Shown here one piece after another: positions 33,545 to 48,831 of a stretch of DNA of 64,000 nucleotides. Position 1 is the first letter of the stretch. Every line of letters starts with the position of its first letter. Under the pieces are notes generated by a model. That model was not told the DNA's origin. It saw only the letters and a list, made by a program, of their open reading frames with translations, and ran no database searches. The stretch spans positions 990,858 to 1,054,857 of the forward strand of contig KB291798.1 of the NCBI GenBank assembly GCA_000328365.1, written 5' to 3'. The stretch is from Capitella teleta. Lineage: Eukaryota; Annelida; Polychaeta; Capitellidae. The translations under genes were made by a program, and so were the position numbers.

Positions 33545-36500
33545 ATGGATGGTGAATCTATTCTTATACATTCAATTCAAAGTGTTATTGGTTTTCAATA
33601 AGCGTTATTTCGTGTAAAACTACGACCATGTTTTTTTCTCGAAATCAAATCGCTAGATTGAATCAGCGATTCATCATTGAAATTCATTCTCACTTGAGCT
33701 CACTTGAACTCACTTGTGCTCAGATTTAGGTCTTAGGATCTGTCACCAAGGTAATAGATGAGAATAAGGTAAAAAATGACAATGTGAATGTTAAGGTGAC
33801 ACGTTATCGCAAGAGAATTACTTTATTAGCCTAACAGCATCACTGACAGTTGCCGAGCTGGCCTCCCTGGGGGTCATTTTTATGATTCCTTTTGCAGAAA
33901 AGCTGAAGAATTCAAGATAATGAAGATCAGAACTGCTGAAAGAGCTGCTCACTCAAGATTCCCATTGTTAAATGTTATGGAAATGGCGACTATAAGTGAC
34001 AGTGACACCCGCATGAAATCTAAAGCTGGAAAAGAGCAATATTTAAAGTGGCTCTAATTCGATACATCTAGGACTTAGCCCATAGCAGGTGTAATCTCTT
34101 GAAATTTATTGATCAAAAAGAGATATATCTTTTGGGGTACATCTACAACTATGCGCGTCTATTTCAAAACAATCCCAAGATCATCTTTGAACAGTTTATC
34201 ATCACTGCAATCATTTGGGCTTCTTCCACTTGAGTGACTGACTTTCTTCAATGACAACTCATTGCTTCCTGTGAATGCTGAATTACTTGAATCATTGGTG
34301 ATGATTTGCATTGGCAGAAATTCATGAGACTCTTCATGTTACTGCTCCTAATATATCTCAGTATTTGATGTATATTTTTTCTCTTTCTTGTCTCAGATAA
34401 AGAACTGAGGCCTATCCTCGGCAATCGTCATCCAAGAGGAAGTAACCCTAACATGCCAGATCAGATGTATCAAGGACAGCTGCCCCAAGGCGCCATGCCC
34501 CCTCAGCAGATGGGGCCCAACGCCACTCCTCAGCAGATGGGTTTCCCCATGTATGCCCAAGCAGGCATGCCTCAGCAGCATCTGCAGCAGCATCCTCAGC
34601 AGCACCCCCAGCAGCAATTTGGATATCAGATGCCCGCCATGCAGCACCCGCCATCTCAGCCCATGCAGCCCCAGCGCCACACTTTCACCCTCAAGTCAGT
34701 GGATGCCCCTGTTTTTGTACCTCGTGGCATGCAAGCAGCTCCTGCTGTGAGTGACATTGTGATGAAGCTGTGTTCTTTAGCTTATAATAATATTCCTTCA
34801 GAATGGGGTGCCAAACATGGCAATGCCTCCTCCACGCTTGACTGCCAACCAGGATCCCATGACGCAGCTGAAACAGGCAATCTCTGCCCTGACCTCTGAC
34901 CCTGATGTGTTTGACAGCCTCATTGGACGCTTGAACCAGGAGCTTTCCACTGGAATTCTCACCGAGGACACCCTGAACAGCATAATTGAAGAAATCTTCT
35001 CACAGGTCTGGATGTCTAAACAAAGCCCGACAATCAATATTCATATCTCTTATTTCGCTCCTGCAGTCAATATTGGTCTCGAGTTTTCGCACAACTGCTG
35101 CCAAGATGTGCAATTATTTCTCTAACAACTTGACCAAGGAATTCCCGTCCGGAACATTCAAGTCCTTGTTACTCAGTAGGTGCCAGCAGGAGCACTCCAA
35201 GAGAGATATCCTTGCTCAGAATTGTGATACAAGGCGACATTTGATTGGATTCACGGTTTTCATGGGAGAGTTGTTGCTCACAGTACGTCTCTTTCTCTCA
35301 CGCTGTGAACTTTGCACAAGGTATGGTGCTTATTTTTAATTTTCAGGACAGAAAAAATGATGTGAATCGGTCGATTATTCACGATTTGCTGGTGACCATT
35401 TTGAAAGATCCGACTGACGAAAACCTGCGCTGTGTGGCACAGGTGCTGAAGGTGGGTGTTCACAGTGAGGGCGACTGATCTGGATGCATATTCCGTGTTT
35501 TTCAGCTGTGTGGCATTGCTCTGGATGAAGGGGATTCCCCTGAAGTCATGAACAATGTCATTGAACAAATCAAAGACGTCGTTCTGGCTGATGGCACCAA
35601 GAAGTAAGTGGGGCCAAACAGTATCACCTCACACCTGTCATTTTGTTTCACAGGAGTCTGCGCAACCTGCTGGTGTATGTGATTGAGTTGCGTGCTGGGA
35701 AGTGGGGCTCCCCTTCCAACAACCAGCATTCAACCCCTTCATCTGCCCCCACGTCAGCACCAGCCGCTCCAGCATACGCTGCCCCCCAGCCGCAAGCCCA
35801 AGCACCCATGCCTGTGTCCGCTGAGCCGGCCATGTCTGCGTATTCGCAGCAGGGAATGCGGCCTCAGGTTAGTTCCTTCTCATATAACAAGCTCTCTCTT
35901 TGCTCTGCTTCTGGCTCCTGAGACCTCTCTCTCTGTGCATAATCTCATAAGATCCTTAGCTCACTATGTAAAGAGGGGTGAGATTTTTTTTTATTTCAAG
36001 TATCAACTGGGAGAGCAAGTATTGTGGAAATTTATGGGTGCGTTTTTAAAATTGTTAAGAGCGTTCTGCTTGCAGGGTCAGCCCATGGTGTACGTGGATG
36101 AGAGCGGGCAGCCGATTCCTTATGAAGAGTACCCCGGCGAAGAGGAATATTATGATGAATATGCGCAGGCCGACTGGTCGCAAGGGTCTGATGCTTATCT
36201 CTAGTGAGCGTTGTCTTTGCTCAGCAACAGTCAAATCCCTGCATTTCTAATTAATTCATTTATCAACAAACTTCAAAAAAATGGGATCTGGCTGCTTTTA
36301 GATTGTTTCTCACTTTTTTTGTTATGTATACATACTATTTTTGTTTTTTTCACTTATTTTGTCGTTCGCAATTTTTTTTTATTTTTTCTGATTTCTTTTG
36401 CTATTGGTCCTATATATTGTACTGGACAGCTTATGGTGTTTTTGTTTTTGTTTGTTTTTTTTTTTTTTTCTATCTGTATTGAATGTTGGTGGTAAGGGCT

Positions 36501-36683
36501 TTTTAGTGCAGCTAAAATATTTCTCAATTTCACGTTTGGAATCATACAAATGATTAGACTAACTGAGCGAATCACTTGCTTTTCAGTAATGACAGCTACT
36601 CCTTCCCTGAGGCCTCTGAAATGGACGATGAAATCGCGGCTGCGTTTGAGGAGTTCATTAAGCAGCAGCCCCAGCAGCAGTAG
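33545..36683 (+). CDS. PAIP1: Polyadenylate-binding protein-interacting protein 1
   Basis: Nine exons: 33545-33551, 34397-34746, 34802-35005, 35067-35282, 35347-35451, 35506-35603, 35654-35867, 36076-36203 and 36587-36683, joining to 472 residues (human 479). PAIP1 bridges poly(A)-binding protein and eIF4A/eIF3 and stimulates translation. A Gln/Met/Pro-rich N-terminus precedes a PAM2-like PABP-binding motif at residues 100-113 (LKSVDAPVFVPRG). A MIF4G domain follows (residues about 135-335), including TAAKMCNYFSNNL, SLLLSRCQQEH, FTVFMGELLL and IELRAGKWGS. A Pro/Ala/Gln linker and an acidic end come last (MDDEIAAAFEEFIKQ), like the PABP-contacting tail of vertebrate PAIP1. The 7-nt first coding exon (ATGGATG) is inferred because its phase and donor fit exactly and the upstream stretch is pyrimidine-rich; if wrong, the start may be Met22 at 34454. 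Exon 8 ends so that intron retention creates an immediate TAG. Confidence 0.9.
33890..34180. repeat. Diverged copy of the MMACHC-intron foldback family
   Basis: Segments such as GAACTGCTGAAAGA, TTCCCATTGTTAA, ACATCTAGGACTTAGCCCA and GATCAAAAAGAGATATATCTTTT follow in the same order as at 9220-9440. It lies in PAIP1 intron 1. Confidence 0.5.
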
Positions 36684-37725
36684 CGCTAGTTTGCCTGGCC
36701 ACTTTGCACTGCCACTTTGGTCAGCAGGCAGCGATGAAGCATTTCTGGCATCACCCTTTTTTCGGCTTTTTTGTTTTCCGTCACAAACGCCTCTCTCTCC
36801 ACAATGTCCTCAATGCACGTTGTCATTCATTCTGTTATCCCTAATCCTCCCCTATTTTTTTTATTTTTTTTTGCTCATTTTGTTGCTCATTATTTTGTGA
36901 AATAGCTATTCATATTGATATTATAAGAACAACAAGACAAACAAACCATGTAATGGGTAGATGAATGAATAAACTAAGAAATCAGTTTCATTTGGATCCT
37001 TATGACTATGTATGCTAATTTCTCTTTTGGTGTAGGTCAAGAAGCATTCCAAGCTTTTGTTCATATTTCTCTCCTAAATTTCTGTTTTAAAGTTTTTTTT
37101 TTTTTTTTTTTTCCACTTCTCTTTTTTTATTTATTTTTTCCCTTGGTGAATTGAATGCCAATACTCTTAATTTGCTGTAATACCTTTTTGTTTTTCTTCT
37201 GTTTTATGCCAACTTCCACTATTTGTACAGAGTGAAATGCATGTGTGTGTATATAAAGAATACTTAAAAATAAAAGATGATGATCATGTCCATTGTGGGG
37301 AGGAATTCGTGTTTGTTAGGGAATTTTTAATTAAATTTTGTTTTTGTTTTTTTTCTCAAAGAAAGGGTTTATTACTCCTGCTGAAGATCCCCAAAGATGT
37401 ATTTTCGTAATTCTGTTTATTTTATTTTATTTTTTTCTTTCAATATCTGTACACCATTCAAATGAGCAAAATTTTTTACAAAATCAAAGGAATTTCAGAA
37501 ATTTCCACATCTAGTCGGCTACCTTCAACGTCTGACGCTATTTTTTGTGTTGGGGCAGAAATTTAATTTGTTTGCGCTCCCTTGCGTAAGTGATGTTGTG
37601 AAATCTCATTTGCATCTGCTTTCTGATGTTTCTTCCATGCTCACCTATGGCTGAGATGAAGAATTCATTTATTGTCTCTTTAAATCAACCATTGTAATGT
37701 GTGATTCTTGGTTCTGCAAATAAAA
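36684..37725 (+). other. PAIP1 3' UTR with several poly(A) signals
   Basis: The sequence after the stop codon is T-rich without open frames. AATAAA occurs at 36968-36973, and AATAAA-containing sites recur near 37270 and 37718, so alternative 3' ends are possible. Confidence 0.55.
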
Positions 37726-37976
37726 TGCTTCTTTGTGGCGTTTCTCCATTCGGTTGTTGATTTGTTCACCTTCCCAGCTACTGTGCTGAATATGAATTTA
37801 TATGTACTGTTCATTGACAGGTATATGGTTCAGGCCTTATCTCTCCACAAATTATTCGCGGTCTAGCATAGGGTCATAATATAAGAACACAGGAATTTTG
37901 CGCCTGCATTTCGTGTTCGCAGTCAATTGTGACCGCGAATATAGTGAAAGTTTCATGCGGCGCCAACATTCAACAG

Positions 37977-38642
37977 CAGGGGTCCCCAAACTGAGGCTCG
38001 TGGCCTTTTCAGTGCTTTACTATTTATTAAATATGGTCCACAGGTAACTCAACAAATGAAAAAGAAAAAATAATTAAACTTTACCCCGCTCAAAGTGTAT
38101 TATTTATTCTGACTCAAGTGCGGGCCAGATTTAATCGAGATAATACCATATAGGAAAAATATTCTTCATTTATGAAGATACTTAATCAATAATTGAGCGA
38201 AATAACACCCTAGTTTGCTTGATTTGCGACACACGGTCGCTATTTCCTCAAAGATGTCAGCTGATGGAGAGGCACCAACTTGGATGAAACTCACCAGAAC
38301 TCGTCTCAGTTCACAGAAAAAATTACGCCCACCTCATGGACCTCTCTTTGTGTTCAATGAAGCCAGACATCTCCTCATTAGCCCTTGATATGCAACATCG
38401 TGATTAAATCATTCTGAGAGTGTCAAATTTGCATGTTTAGGCATTATTATTTGAAATTTTCCCTGCTAGGGTTTGGCTCCAATAAGCGCTTTCATTCTGA
38501 CGGCCTAGTGAGGACTCTGTCAGCATGACTAAATTGGGGGAAAATCTTTAATTATATACATTTCTATCCATTCGGTATTTTACTTGGAACTACTCTGACG
38601 TTTACTGTCTGGCTCCCGCCCTGCAATGTGTGGGGACCCATG
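37977..38642. mobile_element. hAT (Charlie-like) element with 8-bp target duplication
   Basis: The left end CAGGGGTCCCCAAACTGAGG is nearly the consensus terminus of Charlie-type hAT elements, and the right end GTGTGGGGACCCATG is its degraded complement. The flanks are TTCAACAG and TTCTACAG, an 8-bp duplication with one mismatch. A transposase-like trace (NTLVCLICDTRS) appears near 38200. It has decayed and is 666 bp long. Confidence 0.78.
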
Positions 38643-38649
38643 TTCTACA

Positions 38650-39398
38650 GTATACGCGGGAGCTACTGAATTATTTGGCTTGAAGCCTTCAAATTTTAAT
38701 CTTAAAACTTCTATCTTCACATTTTATCCAAGAACCTGCAATGTGCGTTTGCTATCTATGGCCCAGCCGGTTCCACAGCAATACTGGTATCTGCTTACCC
38801 TAATAACTACAACCACTGAGTACAATTTTCAACCTGTTCATTTATGGCAATAGGTTTTTCGGCGTGAGGTTTGTGACTAACGAGAGATGCCTACATGTAT
38901 TTGTAAACATGAGCAATTGTGCATCCATCGCCTCAGTATTTAAGACGTACCGGGTATTATTCAACCTTGTAAGAAAATTCTTTCTTCATTTTGACAGAGA
39001 ACATAAAAAATACATGTCTACTGCCAGTTCTGTGTCATTGAATTTCAGCCTCTTTAAAAACAAAAAGCAACCATTTCGACTGTCTGCAGAAATATTGAAT
39101 CAATGGCCAATGGGGTGTACATTGCAAACTCTACAATGTTCTGTAAAACAGCAAATTTTCATTGGCAGAAATATTTTACTACCTTCCCGATAACCATCAA
39201 GTGCAAACTAAAAAGCATGAAATACGGAATTTAGTTTCTCTACGTAAACGATGAATAAAGAATGCCATACTAATTAAACACTGGAATATTAGCCCACAGA
39301 AATTACTCGCTTGGCTGTAATCCAAAAATGTCAGTGTTTGAGCCGCACAGCTTCAATGCACGAAATAGTCATAAAACTGTTCAAATTAGAACAACTAA
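38650..39398. other. Spacer between the hAT element and SREK1
   Basis: One 109-codon open frame (38864-39193) resembles no known protein and lacks neighbouring splice context, so I do not call it. Nothing else is recognisable. Confidence 0.5.
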
Positions 39399-39404
39399 TT
39401 TATT
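39399..39404 (-). promoter_or_regulatory. Poly(A) signal of SREK1
   Basis: AATAAA on the minus strand stands 84 nt after the SREK1 stop codon at 39488-39490. Confidence 0.6.
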
Positions 39405-39487
39405 CACTACCACAAAGAAAAAAAAATTACAATCAGAGACAATATTGAATTAAAAAGTCATCAGTTTTAATCACTGGTGACTTCTAA

Positions 39488-42272
39488 TCATGCCTCCTCC
39501 ATCTCCTCTCCAGATGAAACCTCCCTCTTAACTTCAGCAAGAGGCTCTGTGGATGGCTCCGTGACCTCCACCTTGACCTCCATTCTTCCTCCTCCTGCCT
39601 CCACCATCTCCTCGCCACCAGATGAATACTCTCTCTTAACCTCAGCTTCTCCTTGGTCAAAACCTTTTTCCTCTTCATCATAATCACGCGTGATCTTTGA
39701 GGGTGACATGCTTTCTGCTTCGTCTCCATTGCGCTCTCGAGATTTGCGAACTTCCTCTCTGGGTTTCCTCTTGGATTTTGTTCGCTCTCTGCTGCGATCA
39801 CGCTTCTTCTTTGATCTTAAAAGGAAGACGGAATTTAAAAGAGCAGCAAAGTAAACATAAAGTAGGGAATATTGTGTAATACACAATACAGATTAGATAC
39901 AATTTATATCCTTCGTTGTTGTTGTAAGTATACGACCATATTTTGCTACTAATAACTCAATGAATGGTCTTAAAATTACAGCACAACTTGAATAGTGCAA
40001 AAATATACAGCATTTAAAATTTTCACTAAAGTATCTTCAAGCACCTATAAATTCCTTGATTATTCTGCAGATTCCCATTTTATGTACAAACCTCTTGCTT
40101 GGAGTTCTACTCCTAGATCGCCTTCTTGGAGACACCGACATCTTTCTGCGTGGACTTCTTGATCTCTTCCGAGTCCTTAAGAGACAAAAGCATTTATATA
40201 ACTGCTCATAAGACGAAAGTATGACTCTTACCTCTCCTTCGAGACTTTGCCCCTGGTTGACGGAGAGCTTGATCGTCTGCGTTTAGGAGTGGTGCTCCTT
40301 CTCCTCTTAGAAGTACTCGGAGATCGGGACTTCGACCTTTTCTTGGATCGTGACCTTTTCCTTCTGCGATCTCTGGATCTGCGCCTACGTGGAGACTGGG
40401 ATCGCTTGCGTCGAGGTGAACGAGTCCTAGATCTCGACTTTCTTTTGCTCCTGTTAAGAGGAAAATTAATAAAATAACATGATAAACTATCATCAAGTTA
40501 ACATCACTTTTCTTAATTGTGCATAATAACAACAGAATGCAATTAGGAAATACAAATTACAAGTTATCAAACCAATAATCGGCCTTCATAAAACAAGCAT
40601 CTGGATTGCATTTGAACATCCAAAGATATAAGATTTACCCTGACACGGCCACCTCAATGTTTCTCATCCTGATACCTGATAACCGTATGATCCGGCGTAT
40701 AGCTATGTTGTGTGTTCAGAATTATGTTCCAATGAAATGCAATAGATAGGCGAGAAGCCTCTGAATGTTCAGGATGATATTTAATACTTGAAGTGGGAGC
40801 TTCATTTGGAGAAGGGTAAATTACAACAAATGTGCACAAAATACATTGCTCACTGAGGGTCACATTTAATATTTACCTGGAACCAGATCTCCGAGATTTA
40901 GATCTAGATCTTTTTCTGGATCTAGATCTTCTAGACCTGTTGAGAATTTAAGATAGATTTACTGAGCTGAGCTCTACACAAGATTATCCTCAATACCTGG
41001 AATGCGATCTTTTTGTACGGGATCGAGAACGGCGTCCCCTTGACCTTGAGCGACGACCTCTTGACCTGCGCCTGGACCTAGATCTTCTACGGCGACGATC
41101 CCTGGATCGTGACCTTGAGCGTCCTCCCCTGTGGTCATCAACAGCAGCTGAGATGAGTGACTGTGCTTCCTTGACCTTCTTCAAGGCTTCCTCCACTTCG
41201 CGATTGCAGCTGGCTCCATGGCTGCCAACCGGTTTCACGATGGCCACATTGGAGTGGTTGACGCGCACAGGACGACCAGAGAAAAGAGAGCCGTTCAGCA
41301 CGAGGGCCTTCAGCAGAGACGCCTGTTCCGTGAACTCCACAAAAGCAAATCGTGTAGGCAGCGTCTCGTCTCCAGCCATGCGCACATACTTCACCTCACC
41401 TGCTTGAGTGAAGAACTGCAAGAGCTGTTCAGGAGTTGAGATCGAGTCGAGGTTGCCAACAAAAATAGTACGCCGGATTTCATCCACTTTGCTGGGATCA
41501 GTTCCTCCGGGAAGCAGTGGGTATGATGGCAAGTTCATGGCAGAAAGTTGTGGGTCAATTGTCTGAATCATTTGCTTGCCATTGACCACGATCACCTGAT
41601 TGGTGACATGGCTGGGTAGCCCCGATGGCTTTGCCTTGCCACTAGCGCCACCAATGGAAGCAGCTGTAGCAGGGGAGAGTTGCAACGCTTTACTTTCATC
41701 TGGAATGGTACCTGTAAATAAGGGAAGCGTTATCATATTATTTTACGAGAAATTTGTGAGTAAAAAAACTTACCATCAGCAACCGGAACAACCATCAAAG
41801 CACGATCAACAAAAACCGTGTTTGAAAGATGCAACGCAACTCCAGCCTCCTCAGATTTGCTGAATTTGATGTAGCATACCCGAGGCTGATTGGTTTCCGT
41901 GAACCTGTGACACATAGATTAGATCATCAATAATTCAAGTCAATAACAAATAGCTCAATACAAATCGTCAACATAAATTAATCTGGGCTTATAATAAATT
42001 AATTATAATTAAATTAGTAGCACTTGTTCCAAATCCAATCCAATAAGTTGTGAACTTCCAACTTGTCATTGTATCTCTATCTTAATCATAGATTCAGACA
42101 TCGCACTGCTTCATACATTCTTTTGTAGGAGGAAAAAAACTCACTCATCTGGAAAGAGTTTCAGTTCTTCAATGCGCCCTATGTATGTAAACAGGGTTTT
42201 CATTTGTTCCCGCGAGGCTGTCGGGGCAACATTCGACACCTGGATAACTTGCGTATCGTTCAATTCCTCCAT
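39488..42272 (-). CDS. SREK1: Splicing regulatory glutamine/lysine-rich protein 1
   Basis: Seven exons: 42272-42145, 41904-41774, 41711-40997, 40936-40877, 40450-40232, 40175-40092 and 39815-39488, joining to 554 residues. SREK1 is an SR-related nuclear protein that modulates splice site choice. RRM1 (residues about 8-85) begins VIQVSNVAPTASREQMKTLF and ends VFVDRALMVVPVADG; RRM2 (about 166-245) has RNP2 TIFVGNLD and RNP1-like TRFAFVEF followed by VNHSNVAIVKP, all characteristic of SREK1. A short helix (EEALKKVKEAQSLISAAV) links to an RS domain (residues about 285-445) spread over four exons. The C-terminus is acidic, Glu/Val-rich and ends EEMEEA. Exons 4-6 have lengths of 60, 219 and 84 nt, all multiples of three and sharing one phase, so any could be skipped without a frameshift. 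The start ATG is in the first exon with RRM1. Divergent upstream sequence begins at 42273. Confidence 0.94.
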
Positions 42273-42455
42273 CGCTAGCGCAGGTGGTGATACAGTTCGC
42301 TTCCAATATTCCCCCAACAATATAATTATAACAAACACATAGCTCCAAATATGTGCAACAATTAGCGTGAATTTTCACTATCATTCAACAAAGCTAAACG
42401 AGAAAAACAACGCTGAACGTTCGGCGTGAATTAAACAACATGGCGGAGCTAAAGC
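42273..42455. promoter_or_regulatory. SREK1 upstream region with a YY1-like ATGGCGG motif
   Basis: AACATGGCGGAGC at 42438-42450 resembles the YY1 element found near start sites of many animal housekeeping genes. The same ATG opens a 23-codon frame (MAELKPHPYYRNF) pointing away from SREK1, which could be the first exon of a divergent gene; I cannot tell these apart. Confidence 0.35.
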
Positions 42456-42716
42456 CGCATCCATATTACAGAAACTTCTGTGTCCATGCAAACCAAGCTT
42501 CTAAAAAATAATTAATTCTGACTAATGCTAAGCATGCTAACCACTAGGATAACTCGGATCATCAAGTCAATCTAAGTTAGAATAATTAGCAAGTTAGCAC
42601 TGGCACTGCAGTGAGAAAATAATACATGCATAATAAATGATAATATATTAATTTATGTGCCAAATATCCTCACATACCTATTGCATGGAAAGTTTGGAAT
42701 GCCACGCCAGACCTCA

Positions 42717-43426
42717 GGGGCGGTATTCACAAAGATTCTCTCAGGCTCAGGCTCAAGACTTGAGTCTGAGAATTTATTCATAATACCACTCTTAAGTATA
42801 AATCCTCATAATTATTTTTTAGTTCTGAGAATCGATTCTCAACTCTGAGAATGCCATGTTTAATAGGTCTTAACTCTAAAAATCCCATGGAGGAGTCAGG
42901 ATTTATGAATTTAGAGCTTCAGAGCCACAAAACAATCGTTTTAAAGAATACTTCCCATCAAAACAACATTTTTATTGATTAAATATCTCCATGAACCATT
43001 TATGATCAGATATTATTTAAGTACATGCATAATGAATGGCTATTATATTTGTAACGAAAATAAATAACAAGTAAAGGTCGAGGAACGTGAAATCATAAAG
43101 CTCTCACGATGCTTTCAAAACGGTATGGTGTTAAGCTGTTAAGGGAAATTTTGAGATTGAAATCGTTGATTTCTCCACAAATATCGGTAGGAATGGGTCG
43201 TAATACACGTAATCCGTCATTTACACGGAAATTTAACAAATTGTGAAAGCTATATAGTATATATACACATTTGTTGCCGTTTTAATGTCTTATTCACGGA
43301 AACAAAAATCGAAGCAAGTCTCGTCATTCGCCGATCAGTCTCAGTCCTGGGAACTGGCTAAAAGAAAATTCATAAACTTAAGAATTGCCTTAGCTGAGAG
43401 TTAAGAATCTTAGTGAATACCATCCC
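42717..43426. mobile_element. MITE with GGGGCGGTATTCAC termini
   Basis: GGGGCGGTATTCAC at the left pairs with GTGAATACCATCCC at the right, and GATTCTCA / TTAAGAATC motifs lie inside both ends. The 710-bp interior is non-coding. The termini resemble those at 5844-6477 in starting with GGG, but the sequences are otherwise different. Confidence 0.72.
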
Positions 43427-43707
43427 AGGTGTGTGTTTATTGGGCACATTCAATGACACTGATTAAGTCCGATTAGACGGTAAAACTGCACTCAGTTTAT
43501 TCGCTGTTCCTTGTTGAAACGTTTTACATTCATGAGGCATAAAGCATGATTGGGTTTCATGACCCACTCGGGTCACTTCATGCTAGAAAAGATGTACTTA
43601 TACTAAACTTTTGCCCTAACCATACCTGGTGACATGCATAATGTGATGTGATCCTTGTGTGAATGACTACTTGAATCATTAAATCCTTTTTGTTTCTTAC
43701 ATTGCAG

Positions 43708-43809
43708 ATAGCTGATACCAAGGGTATACAGACCTCGCCTGATGAACTGTTCAACATTGCGAATGTCTCTAGTAAAAAAGATGAAGGCTACGATGTCATT
43801 AAAGATTGA
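43708..43809 (+). CDS. Candidate terminal exon of an unrecognised gene
   Basis: A good acceptor (TTTCTTACATTGCAG) is followed by 33 codons and TGA, with a protein-like composition (GIQTSPDELFNIANVSSKK, EGYDVIKD). I do not recognise the family. Possible upstream coding is the 23-codon frame from 42441, but no convincing donor joins them, and the MITE at 42717-43426 would lie in the intron. It may also be chance. Confidence 0.3.
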   Translation: MADTKGIQTSPDELFNIANVSSKKDEGYDVIKD

Positions 43810-44759
43810 CTTTTATTATATATTTATTGGATAATAATTTTTGTCAGTAAATTTCCAATTCAGTTCCTTTCTGCTTTATCAACCTAATTCATACATGTAT
43901 CTGCAATATCAGGCGTTAATCCAAATGATGGTTAAATGGTTGTAAAACTTCGAAAGATTGTCTCGATATATGATCGCGGCAATTGTTTGTGGTGGCTAGC
44001 CTATACAGCTCAGATCTCCATGACAGCCCCTGCATGACATATGACGTTGGTGGCTTTAGGGTCTACACTCATGTCTGTGGGATGTTGTGCCACACATAGT
44101 GATTAATAAACGAGGCCCCGATTCACCTGCAAGATGAATGTCACCACGTAAATATAAAATAAAAAACTTTTGAAAGGTTTTTACTGTTTCTGGATTTTTT
44201 CGTTATGTTAGGTCATTTTCCTTGCTCTAAGCCGACTTGAGCTGGTGAGTCCGCTGTATTCAGGGTCTACCAAACGTCGGTAAATTGCATGGATTGCTAA
44301 CTGGACAGTGGCCTGAGGCTTCACTGGTTCCCTGGTCATATATATAATGACACAGGTACACACCGATGACAGGTAGTATCTCATTGACTGCTATGTATAG
44401 TAACATTTAGTCAACTGGTCGTATTCAGCAAATACTGTGAATTAATTTTCACTCGGCTCGCCTTGTGAGCCATCTTGGGAATTCTGAGTGACATCATGTG
44501 AATTCCGAGTGACATCATGTGAAATCGAGTGAAATGAATGTACCAAAATAGGGGTGAGTTTCCATCGGAGTGTGCCGGTGCTTCTTTTCAGTAGCGCCGG
44601 AGACCAATGAAGGCCTGAAGCAAGGCTTGGTAAACGCGAAATTCGCGAAGGATAGTTTTCAACGGGGATGAATTTTGAACCGGAAGAGCCACCGTGCTTT
44701 TCGGCGAGGGCGACCCCGTAGTCTTTCCTTTTCCTGTTTAGCAGCGCCAGTGGTACATC
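43810..44759. other. Upstream region of RPS27
   Basis: AT-rich spacer without a gene up to about 44560, including CTGAATACGACCAGTTG-type fragments reminiscent of pogo-like repeat ends near 44280 and 44420. From 44560 to 44759 it is GC-richer and should hold the RPS27 promoter and 5' UTR. Confidence 0.5.
44722..44735 (+). promoter_or_regulatory. Probable 5' TOP tract of RPS27
   Basis: CTTTCCTTTTCC lies 25-38 nt before the start codon. Ribosomal protein mRNAs of animals begin with a C followed by a pyrimidine run, which places them under TOR-dependent translation control. The exact start site is inferred. Confidence 0.5.
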
Positions 44760-48389
<3,630 letters not shown>

Positions 48390-48505
48390 GCATGACCACC
48401 CGATTCCATCCGTGGCCACATGTGAAGCTACTGCGTGGAACAATGCACTGACTGGGTCTCCTCTTGATTGCTCTTACTCCCACTATGCGCATTTTAATCA
48501 TGAAT

Positions 48506-48511
48506 AATAAA
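48506..48511 (+). promoter_or_regulatory. Poly(A) signal of RPS27
   Basis: AATAAA lies 117 nt after the stop codon and is the first signal downstream. Confidence 0.75.
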
Positions 48512-48831
48512 GTTCTCACTGTGGCTTTGGAAGATCTGTTTTATTGCTATTTCGCAACTGTGGAGATTTTAATGTTGATTTGATAATATTGTATTTTGGT
48601 CTACATATCATTCAACATAATATTTTAGACTTTTAGTGATTTGTATCATTTGTTTGGATTGTAGAGATAGCAAAAGGGTTTTGGAAAGTATGTGCGTCTG
48701 CTTTTAGCACGGTCATTTGTATGAATTATATGTAGTGGTATGCTAGAATACAACTTGTAAACTGCATATCAAAAATATTCAATGCATGTGCATAATAAGT
48801 TGCTGGTTCTGCCAATGAAAATTTGTTTGTG

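Noticed and set aside
38864-39193. A 109-codon open frame near the hAT element
   Set aside because: It has no known family, no splice partners and lies in repeat-derived sequence.
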